Positions 33,580 through 42,881 are shown, counted from the first letter of the stretch. The stretch is DNA of 64,000 nucleotides from Denitrobaculum tricleocarpae (GCF_007004665.1 NZ_ML660053.1:310001-374000), one strand, 5' to 3'. The notes: generated from the letters alone by a model not told the origin. Program-made: numbers and translations.

Positions 33580-35241
33580 ATGGGTGAAGTGATGGCAATA
33601 ACCGGCGAACGTGCGCAACTTGAAGGCAACCCCGACTACAAACTCGAAATCCTGCCTTCCAGCAAGCGCGTCAAGGTCGTGTTCAACGGTATCGTCGTGG
33701 CCGACACCACCTCCGCGCGCCTGCTGCGCGAAACACGCTATCCACCGGTTTACTACCTGCCGCGCGAAGACGTGCGTATGGACCTCATGCAGCGGACGGC
33801 TCACCACACGCATTGTCCTTTCAAGGGCAATGCCAATTACTGGAGTCTGAGTGTCGGTGACAAGACTGCCGAGAATGTGGTCTGGAGCTATGAAGACCCC
33901 TTGCCCGAGATGGCGGAACTCAGCGGCTACATCGCATTCTACCAGAACCGGATGGACGCCTGGTATGAAGAGGATGCCGAAGTCTCGATCGATCCTGACA
34001 ACGTTGTCTACACGCGGGGAAATCCCTTTACCGGCTGGCTGATGAGTGAAGCCTGGGAGGCCGCGACCACGCCAGAACTGGTGGCGAGGCTTGGCCGTAA
34101 GCTGGTGGAAGAACAGGTTCCACTGATGCGCCTGGCATTGATCGTCCGGACATTGCATCCGCAATTGCTCGGAAATGCCTATCGCTGGCACCGGGGCAGC
34201 GAGACCTCGAACCAGACGGAAGTTCCCTACGAAGCCTTAACCTCGTCTGCTTATCTCAATTCGCCGCTCGTGCCGATCTTCGACGGCGTGGGCGGTATCC
34301 GGCGGCGGCTGGAGGGGGACAATCCGGTGCTTGATTTCCCGATCCTGCGGGATCTCCAGGCGGACGGTGCCACCGATTATGTTGCCATGCCTCTGCCGTT
34401 TTCCAATGGGCAGACGAACGCTCTGACCCTGACGACCGACGAGCCCGGCGGTTTCTCGACGAAGGATCTCGGGCACATCTATGAGATTCTGCCCCTCCTG
34501 AGCCGTTTGTTTGAAGTCCACGCCCTGCATCAGATGTCCAGGTCGCTGCTGGATACTTATCTCGGTGCCTACACAGGTGACCGGGTCCTGAACGGACGTG
34601 TGAAGCGAGGCGATGGGGAAGACATCAACGCGGTGATCTGGTTTTGCGATCTGCGCGACTCGACGCAGATGGCGGAAAACCTCTCACGGGCGGAATATCT
34701 CAATGTGCTCAACAGCTTTTTTGAATGTACCGCAAGTGCGGTCTTGGAACGCGGCGGTGAGGTTCTGAAGTTTATCGGTGACGCCGTGCTGGCGATCTTC
34801 CCGATCGATGATGAGAATCCAGTGCCCGGTTGCCTGAATTGCACCCCGATTTCCGCGGCCTGTTTTCGTGCCATCGAGGCGGCCAAGGACTCCAGCCGCC
34901 GCCTGGAAGCGCTGAATGCCGAACGGACCGGGCGGGGCGAGGCGGCACTGCGCTTCGCGCTCTCAATCCACAAGGGCAAGGTCACCTATGGCAATGTCGG
35001 GGTTGACCAACGCCTCGATTTTACGGTGATCGGCCCCGCTGCCAATGAAGCCGTGCGTATCGGCAACATCTGCAAGCATCTCGATCAGCAGATTCTCTTC
35101 TCGGCGGAGATTGCGCAGAATCTCTGCAGCGGCGCGGTTTCACTCGGACGTCACAGCTTGCGGGGCGTCAGAAACGACCGGGAGATCTTCACTTTGGAGA
35201 ACACTGAACCCGCGCCGGTACCTGAAGAGTCCTCGACCTAG
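33580..35241 (+). CDS. DUF427 domain fused to class III adenylate cyclase
   Basis: 553 residues. Residues ~10-130 are a DUF427 domain (HTHCPFKGNANYWSLSVGDKTAENVVWSYED, GYIAFY), very like the free-standing protein at 21137. Residues ~150-340 are the sensory N-terminal region typical of alphaproteobacterial cyclases (PLMRLALIVRTLHPQLLGNAYRW, FPILRDLQADGATDYVAMPL). The catalytic domain (~348-530) has both metal Asp residues (FCDLRDST; FIGDAVLAIF), the adenine-selecting Lys (LKFIGD) and Asp (RLDFTVIG), and Asn/Arg in NEAVRIG, so cAMP synthesis is predicted. No membrane segment. The start follows GAAGG. The fusion places the unknown DUF427 function under, or upstream of, cAMP signalling. Confidence 0.9.
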   Translation: MGEVMAITGERAQLEGNPDYKLEILPSSKRVKVVFNGIVVADTTSARLLRETRYPPVYYLPREDVRMDLMQRTAHHTHCPFKGNANYWSLSVGDKTAENVVWSYEDPLPEMAELSGYIAFYQNRMDAWYEEDAEVSIDPDNVVYTRGNPFTGWLMSEAWEAATTPELVARLGRKLVEEQVPLMRLALIVRTLHPQLLGNAYRWHRGSETSNQTEVPYEALTSSAYLNSPLVPIFDGVGGIRRRLEGDNPVLDFPILRDLQADGATDYVAMPLPFSNGQTNALTLTTDEPGGFSTKDLGHIYEILPLLSRLFEVHALHQMSRSLLDTYLGAYTGDRVLNGRVKRGDGEDINAVIWFCDLRDSTQMAENLSRAEYLNVLNSFFECTASAVLERGGEVLKFIGDAVLAIFPIDDENPVPGCLNCTPISAACFRAIEAAKDSSRRLEALNAERTGRGEAALRFALSIHKGKVTYGNVGVDQRLDFTVIGPAANEAVRIGNICKHLDQQILFSAEIAQNLCSGAVSLGRHSLRGVRNDREIFTLENTEPAPVPEESST

Positions 35242-35271
35242 ACCTGGGTCGCAAGCGCTTGTTGGCTACTT

Positions 35272-36501
35272 CTAAAAGAAACGGGTAAGCCGGAGTGTGA
35301 TGACATCGTCGTCCCGGATCCCGTTGAGGATCAGGTCGTCCTCGTCGACATTTACAAAGATGCGTCCTTCGAGCTCCATCTTCCAGAATTCGCCGAGCCG
35401 CCTTTCAGCTTCGATAGAGAATGACGTCGACTGGTCTTCACGATCGATGATACCGCCGATCAGGAAAGTTGTGTCCTGCTCGTCGTTGAGGGTTGCCCGT
35501 GCACCAAGGAAAAGGTCGTCATCTGTGATCACCGCGGGCGCATCGTCTTCGTCCCGTCCGTCATAGAGATATTCCGCCAGCAATCCCAGATCGGCGTTGC
35601 TGTCGAGAATGCCGAAAATCGTGTATTCGAAACCCGCGACCGTCGCAAAGAAGCGGTCACCCTGGCCACTGCGGGTGATGGCCTCGAGCTTCCAAAGCCA
35701 GGCATCCTTTGTGAGTTGCGCATCCAGGCTGGTCTGATCGATCTGGTCGTAGCGTGGCACGAGAACCACGCGCCCGTCGTCATTCACCCGCGGCAAGAGG
35801 CGTGGTTCCCGGCTGGTCCCATGAAAGTGGGCGATACCGACGTCCAGATCGTCAAATGTATGGGCCCAGCGGAGCGCAAAATCGACGTGATATTCTTCGG
35901 CGCTGGACTCGTAGGACGCATTGTCGTCGTCAACCGGCAAGGCGCCGCGCAGGCGGGCATCGTTCGACCGGAAGGGACGCTCACGGAAACCCGGCAGAAC
36001 AAACCCGCTGACGGTTCCCCAGTCGCGAAAGAGGTTGAGGTTGATCATGGGCTGGCCGAGCTTGTCCTCGCCGTCCACATCCTCGACGGCATCGTCCTGG
36101 TTAATGATGTCGACCAGATGCCGCGACTCCGTGACCCCCCAGAAGACCTTGTCGACACCAACGACCGAATCCCAGTCATCGGCGACATGCAGCCAGTTCA
36201 ACTCCCGCAGATCGACATGGCTGCGGTTGTCGTCATGGGCATCCAGCCGTCCGAAGGGAACAAAGGTGATTCGATCGTCGCCGCCGTTCCATTCGAAAAC
36301 CACCTCGGGTTCGACCGCGACTGAAGGGGAGAATCGGGTATCATCCTGCTCATCGAATGCCGGTGCATTTGGAAAGACCCGCAGTTCGCCCGCAATAGAG
36401 CCCGAGAAATCCCATTCACCGGCCTGTACGGCGGCGCGTGAGCTCAACATCGCGCCAAGCATGGCAAGCGCAAGGGCTCCAGCCTTTGCTGAAGCCCTCA
36501 T
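35272..36501 (-). CDS. Outer-membrane beta-barrel protein linked to RND exporter (DUF1302-like)
   Basis: 409 residues from the ATG at 36501, preceded by a G-rich ribosome site and opening a signal peptide (MRASAKAGALALAMLGAMLSS, cleavage after VQA). The mature chain is acidic and built of alternating strands (WDFSGSIAGELRVFP, DRITFVPFGRLDAH, FFATVAGFEYTIFG), ending in VITLRLTRFF; a C-terminal Phe is the outer-membrane barrel signal. About 14-16 strands fit the length. It is the last gene of an operon with a LolA-like protein and an MMPL-type RND exporter, so it may complete a route for lipid or hydrophobic cargo to the outer membrane. The substrate is unknown. Confidence 0.8.
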   Translation of the reverse strand: MRASAKAGALALAMLGAMLSSRAAVQAGEWDFSGSIAGELRVFPNAPAFDEQDDTRFSPSVAVEPEVVFEWNGGDDRITFVPFGRLDAHDDNRSHVDLRELNWLHVADDWDSVVGVDKVFWGVTESRHLVDIINQDDAVEDVDGEDKLGQPMINLNLFRDWGTVSGFVLPGFRERPFRSNDARLRGALPVDDDNASYESSAEEYHVDFALRWAHTFDDLDVGIAHFHGTSREPRLLPRVNDDGRVVLVPRYDQIDQTSLDAQLTKDAWLWKLEAITRSGQGDRFFATVAGFEYTIFGILDSNADLGLLAEYLYDGRDEDDAPAVITDDDLFLGARATLNDEQDTTFLIGGIIDREDQSTSFSIEAERRLGEFWKMELEGRIFVNVDEDDLILNGIRDDDVITLRLTRFF

Positions 36502-36548
36502 TGTTCTCAACCCCCCAAGGTTACGAACTGTGTCCCACCCGGATTTCA

Positions 36549-37385
36549 CTAACGCGCCCGCTTAAGCCTGTTCGAGGTAAAGTCCCCTTCGTTGCTGCCT
36601 ACTTTAAACTGATAGTCTTCAAATGTAAGGGTCGTTGACTTGCCGGTCTGGTGATTGTCCATCTGCAAAGTGTGTGCGCGCCAATACTGATCCAGATACT
36701 CTTTATAGTCCGCGTTGACGAGGGTCTTCAGCAAGCTGTCCTTCCGGTCGTAGAAGTCGATCTTCATGGCACGGTATTCTTCCTGGTCAATCCAAACGAC
36801 CTGTTTGGTGTAGCCGGAGTTTTCATAAACCGGGAAGCGTTCGATCACGAAGCACTGGAGGTCGCCGCAGGCTTCGTCGCGCAACCATTTGTAGGTGTAC
36901 TTCGCCACTTCTTGGCTGATCAGATCTTCATAGGCAAACTCGCTGCCGACGAAGGGACCGGATTTGTTCGCCGAGGAAATCCGCTTTACGCGTTTGAGGG
37001 CCGGCAGATACAGCCACTGATCGTCCGGCTCGGCTATCTTGGTGTGGGATAGGAAAGCCGTGCCCTCGATGTCCCTTGGGTGGTCGAAGATCGTGAGGCT
37101 CTTGTCGCCCACGTCCGGATCCTGAACCTCGAGCGTTTTGATCCGGAGTTCCCGCGTGCTGGTTTCCCCGTTCCGGTTGGTCAGGACCATCTTCAGCTCG
37201 GCTTCGCTATCCACCCAGCCCAGGTCGCGCTTGTCCGCTTCGACTGCGATGGCGAGCCCTTTTTCTTCAGGACTTTCTGCAAGGGCAGGGGCTGTGGTCA
37301 GCGCGCCCGTGATGGCGAGACCGGTCACTATGACTGCGGCCAGACCGCTGTGAGTGCGAGTGTGATGCTTCTTATGAAATGTCAT
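36549..37385 (-). CDS. Outer-membrane lipoprotein-sorting-like (LolA-fold) protein
   Basis: 278 residues from the ATG at 37385; the longer frame to 37619 has no protein-like character and overlaps the RND gene. A signal peptide follows a basic N-terminus (GLAAVIVTGLAITGALTTAPALA). The mature part matches the LolA-like family often annotated as outer-membrane lipoprotein-sorting protein: RELRIKTLEVQDPDVGDKSLTIFDHPRDIEGTAFL, QWLYLPALKRVKRISSANKSGPFVGSEFAYEDL and YTKQVVWIDQEEYRAMKIDFYDRKDSLLKTL. Periplasmic hydrophobic-cargo carrier by analogy. It starts 8 bp after the RND gene's stop. Confidence 0.88.
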   Translation of the reverse strand: MTFHKKHHTRTHSGLAAVIVTGLAITGALTTAPALAESPEEKGLAIAVEADKRDLGWVDSEAELKMVLTNRNGETSTRELRIKTLEVQDPDVGDKSLTIFDHPRDIEGTAFLSHTKIAEPDDQWLYLPALKRVKRISSANKSGPFVGSEFAYEDLISQEVAKYTYKWLRDEACGDLQCFVIERFPVYENSGYTKQVVWIDQEEYRAMKIDFYDRKDSLLKTLVNADYKEYLDQYWRAHTLQMDNHQTGKSTTLTFEDYQFKVGSNEGDFTSNRLKRAR

Positions 37386-37393
37386 GCCGATGC

Positions 37394-39865
37394 TTACTCC
37401 GCAGCTTTGGTTGCGATTTGAGGGGCGCCGATATTGGCCTCGCCGCGCTGTTTGCGTCCTTTGTCGACTGTGAGCAAAAGCGTGGGAAGGAGAAGGAAGT
37501 CGGCGATCAGGGCCACGGCAATCGCGATAGCGGTGAGCAGGCCCATGTCTTCGTTGATTCTGAAAGTCGAAAAAGCCAGGACCCCGAAGCCGGCGACGAG
37601 AATCGCAGAGGTGACCCAAAGCGCCGTTCCGACGGTTGAGAAGGCGTAACGCACCGCACCTTCGGCGTCCTCATTGCGGTCCCGCCGGCCGCGCTGGTAC
37701 TTGGACAGGAAATGGACGGTGGCATCGACGATAATGCCGAGGCTGGTCGCGGTGACCACTGACGACGCCAGGCCGACTTCTCCGACAAAGATCGACCAGA
37801 TGCCGAATGCCATGACAATCGGCACCAGGTTGGGAACCAGGCTGATGACGCCGAGGCGGAAATTACGCAGCGCGAACATCAGCGACAGGGAGATCAGAAT
37901 GAAGGCCGTGACCGTGCCGGTCAGCATACCGATGATGTTGCGCTGGGATATATAGGCGAACATGACGAAGGGGCTGCTGGCTTCGGTTTTGCCTTCCGGG
38001 AAGTTGGTCTCCAGCCAGGCTGCCGCCGCGTACTCCAGGGTTCGCAGCTGGTTTGTGCTGATATCGTCGGTGGTGACGATCACACGCATGGCCGACTTGT
38101 CGACATTGATCTGGTTGTTGAGATCCAGGCCGTAGGGCAGTGAGAGTTCGAACAGCAGGAGATACTGCGCCGCGAGGTCCCTTTCTTCAGGCAGCTTGTA
38201 GAAGGCGGGGTCGTCGCCGTGCATGTTCATGTTCAAGCGTTTGAAGGTATCCGTCAGAGACTGAACATGGGCGACGCCGCCCTGGGTTTTGAGCCAACGC
38301 GAAAAGGCCTCGGCTTTTGCCAGGTATCCCGGATCACTTATGCCACCGGAGTCACCCGAGGGAAGGGACCAGTTAACCTGATAGACACCGGAAAGATGCT
38401 CGGTTGCGAAGTCCGTGTCGGCGCGGAATTCCAGCGAGGTGTCGAAATACTTCACGAACTGATCGTTGAGCTCAATCCGCGGAATCATCGCGCCGAGGCC
38501 GACGACGATCAGCGTCATCACGATCAGAACCGGTTTGCGGTTGTCGATGACGAAGTTCGCCAACTGATCCATGCCGGCTGCTTTCTCGGCCCCGCCCTGT
38601 CCGGACTTGACTTTGACCGGCAGGATCGAGATCAGCGCGGGAAGAAGCAGGATCGAATAGAGCCAGGCCGCGGCAACGCCGATAGAAGAGATATTGCCCA
38701 GGTCGTGGAACGGCGGTGCGTCACTGAAATTCAGGCTCAGGAACCCGATAACCGTGGTGAGACTGGTCAGGAACACCGGACCAAAGTTAACTCTCAGGCT
38801 CTCGACAATCGCGGCATTTTTCGACGCGCCCTTGCGCATCTCGCGCAGCATGGTGACCAGCAGGTGGACCGAGTCCGCAACGGCGATGGTCAGAATGACG
38901 TTCGGCGCGATGGCAGAGGGCGGGGTCAGCTTAATGCCCATATAGCCGCCGACTCCCATGGCGGTCACGACCGAGAGACCGATCACCAGCAAGGCGGTAA
39001 AGGTTCCGGTGGCAGATCGGATCAGAACCACCATGACCAGCAAAATGACCCCGTACATGGCCGGAATCAGGGTCCTCAGATCACTCTTCGCGGACTGGTT
39101 GAAGGCGTTGTTGAGTGGTATGACACCGGTCATAACCAGCTTCACGTTGGGGTGCGCCGCCCGGAATTTTTCGGCCATCTGATTGGCGTAGGCCATCACC
39201 TCGGCGGTCTCGTCTTCGCTCTTTTGCGGCAAGGTGATCGTGACGTTGACGCTGGTGGTCTGCGCGTCCCCGGATATGACCTTGTCCACCAGAAGGGGTT
39301 CTCCCAGCGCCACCGTGCGAATGTTCTGGATCTCAGCCGGGTTGAGCTCGAGATTCGCGCCGACCAGATCCTGAACCGTCAGATCATCGCCGTCTGCAAA
39401 GCTGTGCTGGTAATTGGTGATGCTGTCGACGCGCGTACTGTAAGGGACCTGCCAGGCTTCATCCGTCAAATCCCGCAAGGCGGTCAGGAAATCAGGTGAA
39501 AAGACCTGCCCGTTGTCAGGTTTGAGAACGAAGCTGACATTGTCATCCTTGCTGTAGGTTCTTTGAAGGGCTTCGTAGGTCAGAAGCTGTGGGTTATCAT
39601 CACCGAAGAAGACACGGTAATCGCTGGTAAAGCCGAGGTGACGCGCGCCGGATGCGGCTGCGACAGCGACGAGAATGCAAAAAATGAGAGCTGCCCAGCG
39701 CCAGCGCAGGACCCAGGCGGCATAGGTGATGATGCTGCGATCAAAGCCGGTTTTGGCGCGGCTTCTGGCCAGGGAGAGGGCATCTTCGGCGGTGTTGAAA
39801 GTTGCGTTTGTAGACTTTTCTGCTGATCCGGTTTGCGGTTCCTGGTCTCCAGGTTGCGCTGGCAT
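37394..39865 (-). CDS. RND-superfamily exporter, MMPL type
   Basis: 823 residues with two repeats, each of one helix, a large periplasmic loop and five further helices (12 in total). Helix motifs carrying the acidic proton-relay residues are NVILTIAVADSVHLLVTMLREMRKG and SLGIIVDATVHFLSKYQRGRR. Strand-rich porter-like loops lie at about 100-250 and 480-650. This HpnN/MMPL-like class moves lipids or hydrophobic compounds out of the inner membrane. An AGAGGGT ribosome site precedes the ATG. It is the first gene of the operon with the LolA-like and barrel proteins. The region upstream holds a 21-bp palindrome. Confidence 0.92.
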   Translation of the reverse strand: MPAQPGDQEPQTGSAEKSTNATFNTAEDALSLARSRAKTGFDRSIITYAAWVLRWRWAALIFCILVAVAAASGARHLGFTSDYRVFFGDDNPQLLTYEALQRTYSKDDNVSFVLKPDNGQVFSPDFLTALRDLTDEAWQVPYSTRVDSITNYQHSFADGDDLTVQDLVGANLELNPAEIQNIRTVALGEPLLVDKVISGDAQTTSVNVTITLPQKSEDETAEVMAYANQMAEKFRAAHPNVKLVMTGVIPLNNAFNQSAKSDLRTLIPAMYGVILLVMVVLIRSATGTFTALLVIGLSVVTAMGVGGYMGIKLTPPSAIAPNVILTIAVADSVHLLVTMLREMRKGASKNAAIVESLRVNFGPVFLTSLTTVIGFLSLNFSDAPPFHDLGNISSIGVAAAWLYSILLLPALISILPVKVKSGQGGAEKAAGMDQLANFVIDNRKPVLIVMTLIVVGLGAMIPRIELNDQFVKYFDTSLEFRADTDFATEHLSGVYQVNWSLPSGDSGGISDPGYLAKAEAFSRWLKTQGGVAHVQSLTDTFKRLNMNMHGDDPAFYKLPEERDLAAQYLLLFELSLPYGLDLNNQINVDKSAMRVIVTTDDISTNQLRTLEYAAAAWLETNFPEGKTEASSPFVMFAYISQRNIIGMLTGTVTAFILISLSLMFALRNFRLGVISLVPNLVPIVMAFGIWSIFVGEVGLASSVVTATSLGIIVDATVHFLSKYQRGRRDRNEDAEGAVRYAFSTVGTALWVTSAILVAGFGVLAFSTFRINEDMGLLTAIAIAVALIADFLLLPTLLLTVDKGRKQRGEANIGAPQIATKAAE

Positions 39866-40064
39866 AAGCTACCCTCTCGCTTCATGTGAACCTGAGGGCT
39901 CTCCGTTCGAGGAAGAGGCAGATACTCAAGCTCACTAACTCTGGTTCGCGGACGCTTTACGCCCTCGATTGCTTCAGTCAAGAACCGCCGCGCTCTTGTC
40001 TCAATCCCAAACATGACGTATCGACTGTCGTCGGTAAACGATCAAACGTTCGATCTTAATCTAT

Positions 40065-40085
40065 TAAACTACACTGTGTAGTTTA
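40065..40085. promoter_or_regulatory. Perfect 21-bp palindrome (TetR-type operator candidate)
   Basis: Arms TAAACTACAC and GTGTAGTTTA flank a central T with no mismatch. It sits in the 412-bp gap between the divergent RND and MFS genes, about 200 bp from each start. Odd-centred 15-21-bp dyads of this kind are typical of TetR/AcrR repressors that control exporters, but no such regulator gene lies in the window. A second near-perfect dyad (GATC...GATC, 40040-40055) lies 10 bp to its left. Otherwise the gap 39866-40277 shows no gene. Confidence 0.65.
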
Positions 40086-40277
40086 CATGGGATCATAAAT
40101 GACATGTGACCCGTCTCCGTCAAGTAGGTACGGAAATCTTTTTGATGCAATTTTCGGTTTCGTTGTTTACCTGCAACCTCTTCCCTTGGCTGTTGTTGCG
40201 GGGCTTCAACAGAGAGCGCGCTGGTAGCGGTTGTGGGGACCGCGGATTTGTAGAGTAAATGACGGAATGGAACTGGT

Positions 40278-41519
40278 ATGACCCTTGCCGCGGCGGAGCG
40301 TAAGCGCAGGCTATCGGATCGGACAAAGGTAATCGGCCTGGTTTCATCCGGTCATTTTCTGGCGCACTTCTACGTGATCGTCCTGCCACCGCTCTTTCCG
40401 CTTCTGCAGCGTGAATTTGGGGTTTCCTACTCAGCGCTGGGACTTCTGCTGACGGTCTCGAGCGTCACGACGGGTCTTGTACAGGTTCCGGTCGGGTTCC
40501 TGGTCGATCGCTTCGGACCACGTCTGCTTCTGCTGACGGGACTCGGCTGTATGAGTGCTGCGGTTATTCTGAGCGGCCTGACCTCGAGCTATTCCGCACT
40601 TTTGGCGATGATGCTGCTTCTGGGGGGCGGCAACAGCGTTTTTCATCCGGCGGACTACTCCATACTCTCTGCGCGTGTCGAACACACGGTCTTGGGCCGG
40701 GCCTTCAGTCTGCATACCTTTAGCGGACATCTGGGCTGGGCGATTGCGCCAACCATTATGATCACCTTGACGGCGCTCTGGGGTTGGCGACCGGCGCTTG
40801 TCGCGGTCGGTCTTTGCGGCCTCCTTGTGCTCGGGGCGATACTGCTTTTCGGACGTGTTTTGGAGACCGGTTCCTCCTCAGGTGGGAGCGGCGGTCAGCC
40901 GGACCCGAGTATGAAGGCCGAAAAGGATGCGGGCGGAAACCACCGGAACATCCGGCTTCTCTTTACGGCGCCGATGCTATTGCTTTTCTGCTACATGATC
41001 ATGGCGTCCGTTGCCGCCATCGGCCTGAACAGTTTTACGGTCGTCGCGCTTGTCGATCTCTACGACACCTCTCTCGACTCCGCGAATCTTGTCCTGACGG
41101 TCTTTCTGTCCTGCAGTGCGGGGGGTGTACTGTTGGGGGGCTTGATCGCGGACCGGACCAAACGGCACGACCTGGTCATTGTTGCCGGCTTTTGCATCGC
41201 CGCCGCCGCTTTGGTGTTGGTCGGGAGTAGCTGGTTGCCGATCCTGGCGGTCTCAGCCTCGATTGCCTTGGCCGGTCTCATGAATGGCGCCATCCGCCCG
41301 TCGCGCGACATCATGGTACGTGCTGCAGCGCCCGCAGGCTCAGTTGGCAAGGTATTCGGGTTTGTGACCTCAGGAATGAATGTCGGTGGAGCCATTGCGC
41401 CGCTGCTTTTCGGCTGGATCCTCGACCAGGGGCAGACGCCCTGGATTTTTTATGCGGCGGCGGGTGCGATGCTGTTGGCATTGCTGGCTGCTTTGCTTGC
41501 CAGACCGAAAGCGATTTGA
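40278..41519 (+). CDS. MFS transporter (fosmidomycin-resistance-like)
   Basis: 413 residues with 12 hydrophobic segments and a central cytosolic loop rich in Gly/Ser/Asp (about 195-225). The N-terminal half has GHFLAHFYVIVLPPLFPLLQREFG and the loop motif GFLVDRFGPR; GGGNSVFHPADYSILS is the typical Fsr-type segment. The C-terminal half repeats GGLIADRTKRHD. Inner-membrane drug or metabolite exporter by family. It is divergent from the RND operon and probably shares its control at the 21-bp palindrome. Substrate unknown. Confidence 0.9.
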   Translation: MTLAAAERKRRLSDRTKVIGLVSSGHFLAHFYVIVLPPLFPLLQREFGVSYSALGLLLTVSSVTTGLVQVPVGFLVDRFGPRLLLLTGLGCMSAAVILSGLTSSYSALLAMMLLLGGGNSVFHPADYSILSARVEHTVLGRAFSLHTFSGHLGWAIAPTIMITLTALWGWRPALVAVGLCGLLVLGAILLFGRVLETGSSSGGSGGQPDPSMKAEKDAGGNHRNIRLLFTAPMLLLFCYMIMASVAAIGLNSFTVVALVDLYDTSLDSANLVLTVFLSCSAGGVLLGGLIADRTKRHDLVIVAGFCIAAAALVLVGSSWLPILAVSASIALAGLMNGAIRPSRDIMVRAAAPAGSVGKVFGFVTSGMNVGGAIAPLLFGWILDQGQTPWIFYAAAGAMLLALLAALLARPKAI

Positions 41520-41565
41520 AGACGAGCGTGCGTCTCAGGCAGTTGGTCCAACCAACCGGCAGCCA

Positions 41566-42387
41566 TCAAACCTTGTCGATGTCCGGAAAGAGGTCCCGAA
41601 GGCCTTCGCTCAGTTGTTCCGTGATCTCATTAAGCAGGCGCTTGCCCTTTTTCGCTGTGGCTAGCGTCGGGTCGCCGATAATGCCTGTCTCGCTGAAATC
41701 GATATCTTCCGCATCCTTGTCACTTGAGAAGCGGACAGGCTGCGTAAAAGCGCGATTGGCGGTAGGTCGCCGGCCGTAGTCAGGGCGCGTGCGTTCCATG
41801 CGAACAGTCTCGGGGGCAATGGCGAGCATCATCGAGGTCATCCGCTCGTCGGCGTGCCCGCCCTGGTCCTGCTCTAAAATGCCGTCGAGGTCGCGACCAA
41901 GAAGCCGCAGGTTCGAAAGGCCAACCCGAACAGATGTCTGGTCGAAGAACTGATTGATCACAAGCCGAAGAGGACCTTCCGTCGAATCACCGCTGTTAAC
42001 GATCGCAATGTGTCTCGCCCCTTGTGCGACCAAGTTCGCCAAGAGCTCGGTCATCATTGCGATAAAGGTATCGGCGGCAATATGCTGACTGCCTGGGTAG
42101 CCTTTGAAAACAGGTGCATAGGTCACAGAAACCACCGGCGCCGCGACAATCGGAAGAGTGACTGTGAGGCCGTCCACAAGTTCTTTCACAATCAGGTATT
42201 CGGCATTCAGCGGCAGATGATGTCCGTGTTCCTTGGCAACGGCACCAACCGGAATGACCACGACTGCGCCTGCCGCGAAGCGCTCAGCAGCTTCCGGCCA
42301 GGTCATTTCTTCAAGAAGTCTACCTGTTGATGGCTTGACCAAGACATGTCCGATTATCTGAATTCGTACCGCAAACAGTGTTGTCAC
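41566..42387 (-). CDS. Creatininase family amidohydrolase
   Basis: Up to 273 residues from a GTG at 42387; the ATG at 42306 (MTWPEAAERF) fits the usual family start better, so the true start is uncertain. The metal and active-site motifs are IPVGAVAKEHGHHLPLNAEY (Glu and His ligands), IAIVNSGDSTEGPLR and GGHADERMTSMMLAI (His and Glu). Members hydrolyse creatinine, formamide-type intermediates or cleave the mycofactocin peptide; nothing nearby selects among these. Cytosolic, monocistronic, and convergent with the MFS gene. Confidence 0.87.
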   Translation of the reverse strand: MTTLFAVRIQIIGHVLVKPSTGRLLEEMTWPEAAERFAAGAVVVIPVGAVAKEHGHHLPLNAEYLIVKELVDGLTVTLPIVAAPVVSVTYAPVFKGYPGSQHIAADTFIAMMTELLANLVAQGARHIAIVNSGDSTEGPLRLVINQFFDQTSVRVGLSNLRLLGRDLDGILEQDQGGHADERMTSMMLAIAPETVRMERTRPDYGRRPTANRAFTQPVRFSSDKDAEDIDFSETGIIGDPTLATAKKGKRLLNEITEQLSEGLRDLFPDIDKV

Positions 42388-42600
42388 TGTCGGGCGGCGA
42401 TATTCGAACTAACGTCTATGAATCGTCAAGTGACCTAGGATTGTATTTTTCACTAAAATATCTTGCAATGATTTGGGTTGGCTAAGTGAATTGAAGAAGT
42501 AGCGTTAATTTTGTTTTGTGTTAGCGGGAAATTTAAAAAACAATTCTTGCCGGAAGTGTGTTGGATCAGATCGAAGCTTGGTTTTCGGCTTCGGTTTTTT

Positions 42601-42633
42601 TGCAAAAAAAAGGCCCCCGTCGAACGGAGGCCT
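42601..42633 (-). terminator. Rho-independent terminator of the 73-residue gene
   Basis: On the minus strand, arms ACGGAGGCCT (42624-42633) and AGGCCCCCGT (42611-42620) pair at 9 of 10 positions with a 3-base loop, followed by eight T residues. It lies 26 bp after the stop of the small gene. Confidence 0.88.
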
Positions 42634-42659
42634 CTTCAAGATCTGTGTCTGACCGGGAA

Positions 42660-42881
42660 TCAGCTCTGGTTTGCAGCCAAACCGTTAGAACCGGGGACAG
42701 TCTCCGCCTTGTCGGCGTGGCGTGTGAACAGCTTCATGACGAACTTTGCGATAGCTGCGATGTGCGCGGTGAAGGCTTGGCTTCTTAACACGCGGGCGCG
42801 GGCGATGTGATACTGGATCGTGTCAGGTGACAGGTCATCATAGCGCGATACCGGCGCCGTAAAATCTTCATGCATTGACAT
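42660..42881 (-). CDS. Small hypothetical protein (73 aa)
   Basis: From the ATG at 42881, which has a consensus GGAGG 5 bp upstream; the longer frame to 42971 has none. The protein has an acidic N-terminus and a basic/amphipathic helix (TIQYHIARARVLRSQAFTAHIAAIAKFVMKLFTRH, about 22-56), followed by a short polar tail. This pattern resembles small alphaproteobacterial helix proteins related to the DUF1127/RSP-type group, with an Arg-rich helix that could bind RNA, DNA or the membrane. A clear terminator follows, so it is a well-defined single-gene unit. Function unknown. Confidence 0.75.
   Translation of the reverse strand: MSMHEDFTAPVSRYDDLSPDTIQYHIARARVLRSQAFTAHIAAIAKFVMKLFTRHADKAETVPGSNGLAANQS

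Noticed and set aside
36549-37619. Long form (356 aa) of the LolA-like protein
   Set aside because: The first 78 residues overlap the RND gene, are Arg-rich and unlike protein, and precede a proper signal peptide beginning at 37385.
38219-39499. 426-codon frame antisense to the RND exporter
   Set aside because: Low-complexity, charged product mirrored from the exporter codons; the exporter is clearly the real gene.
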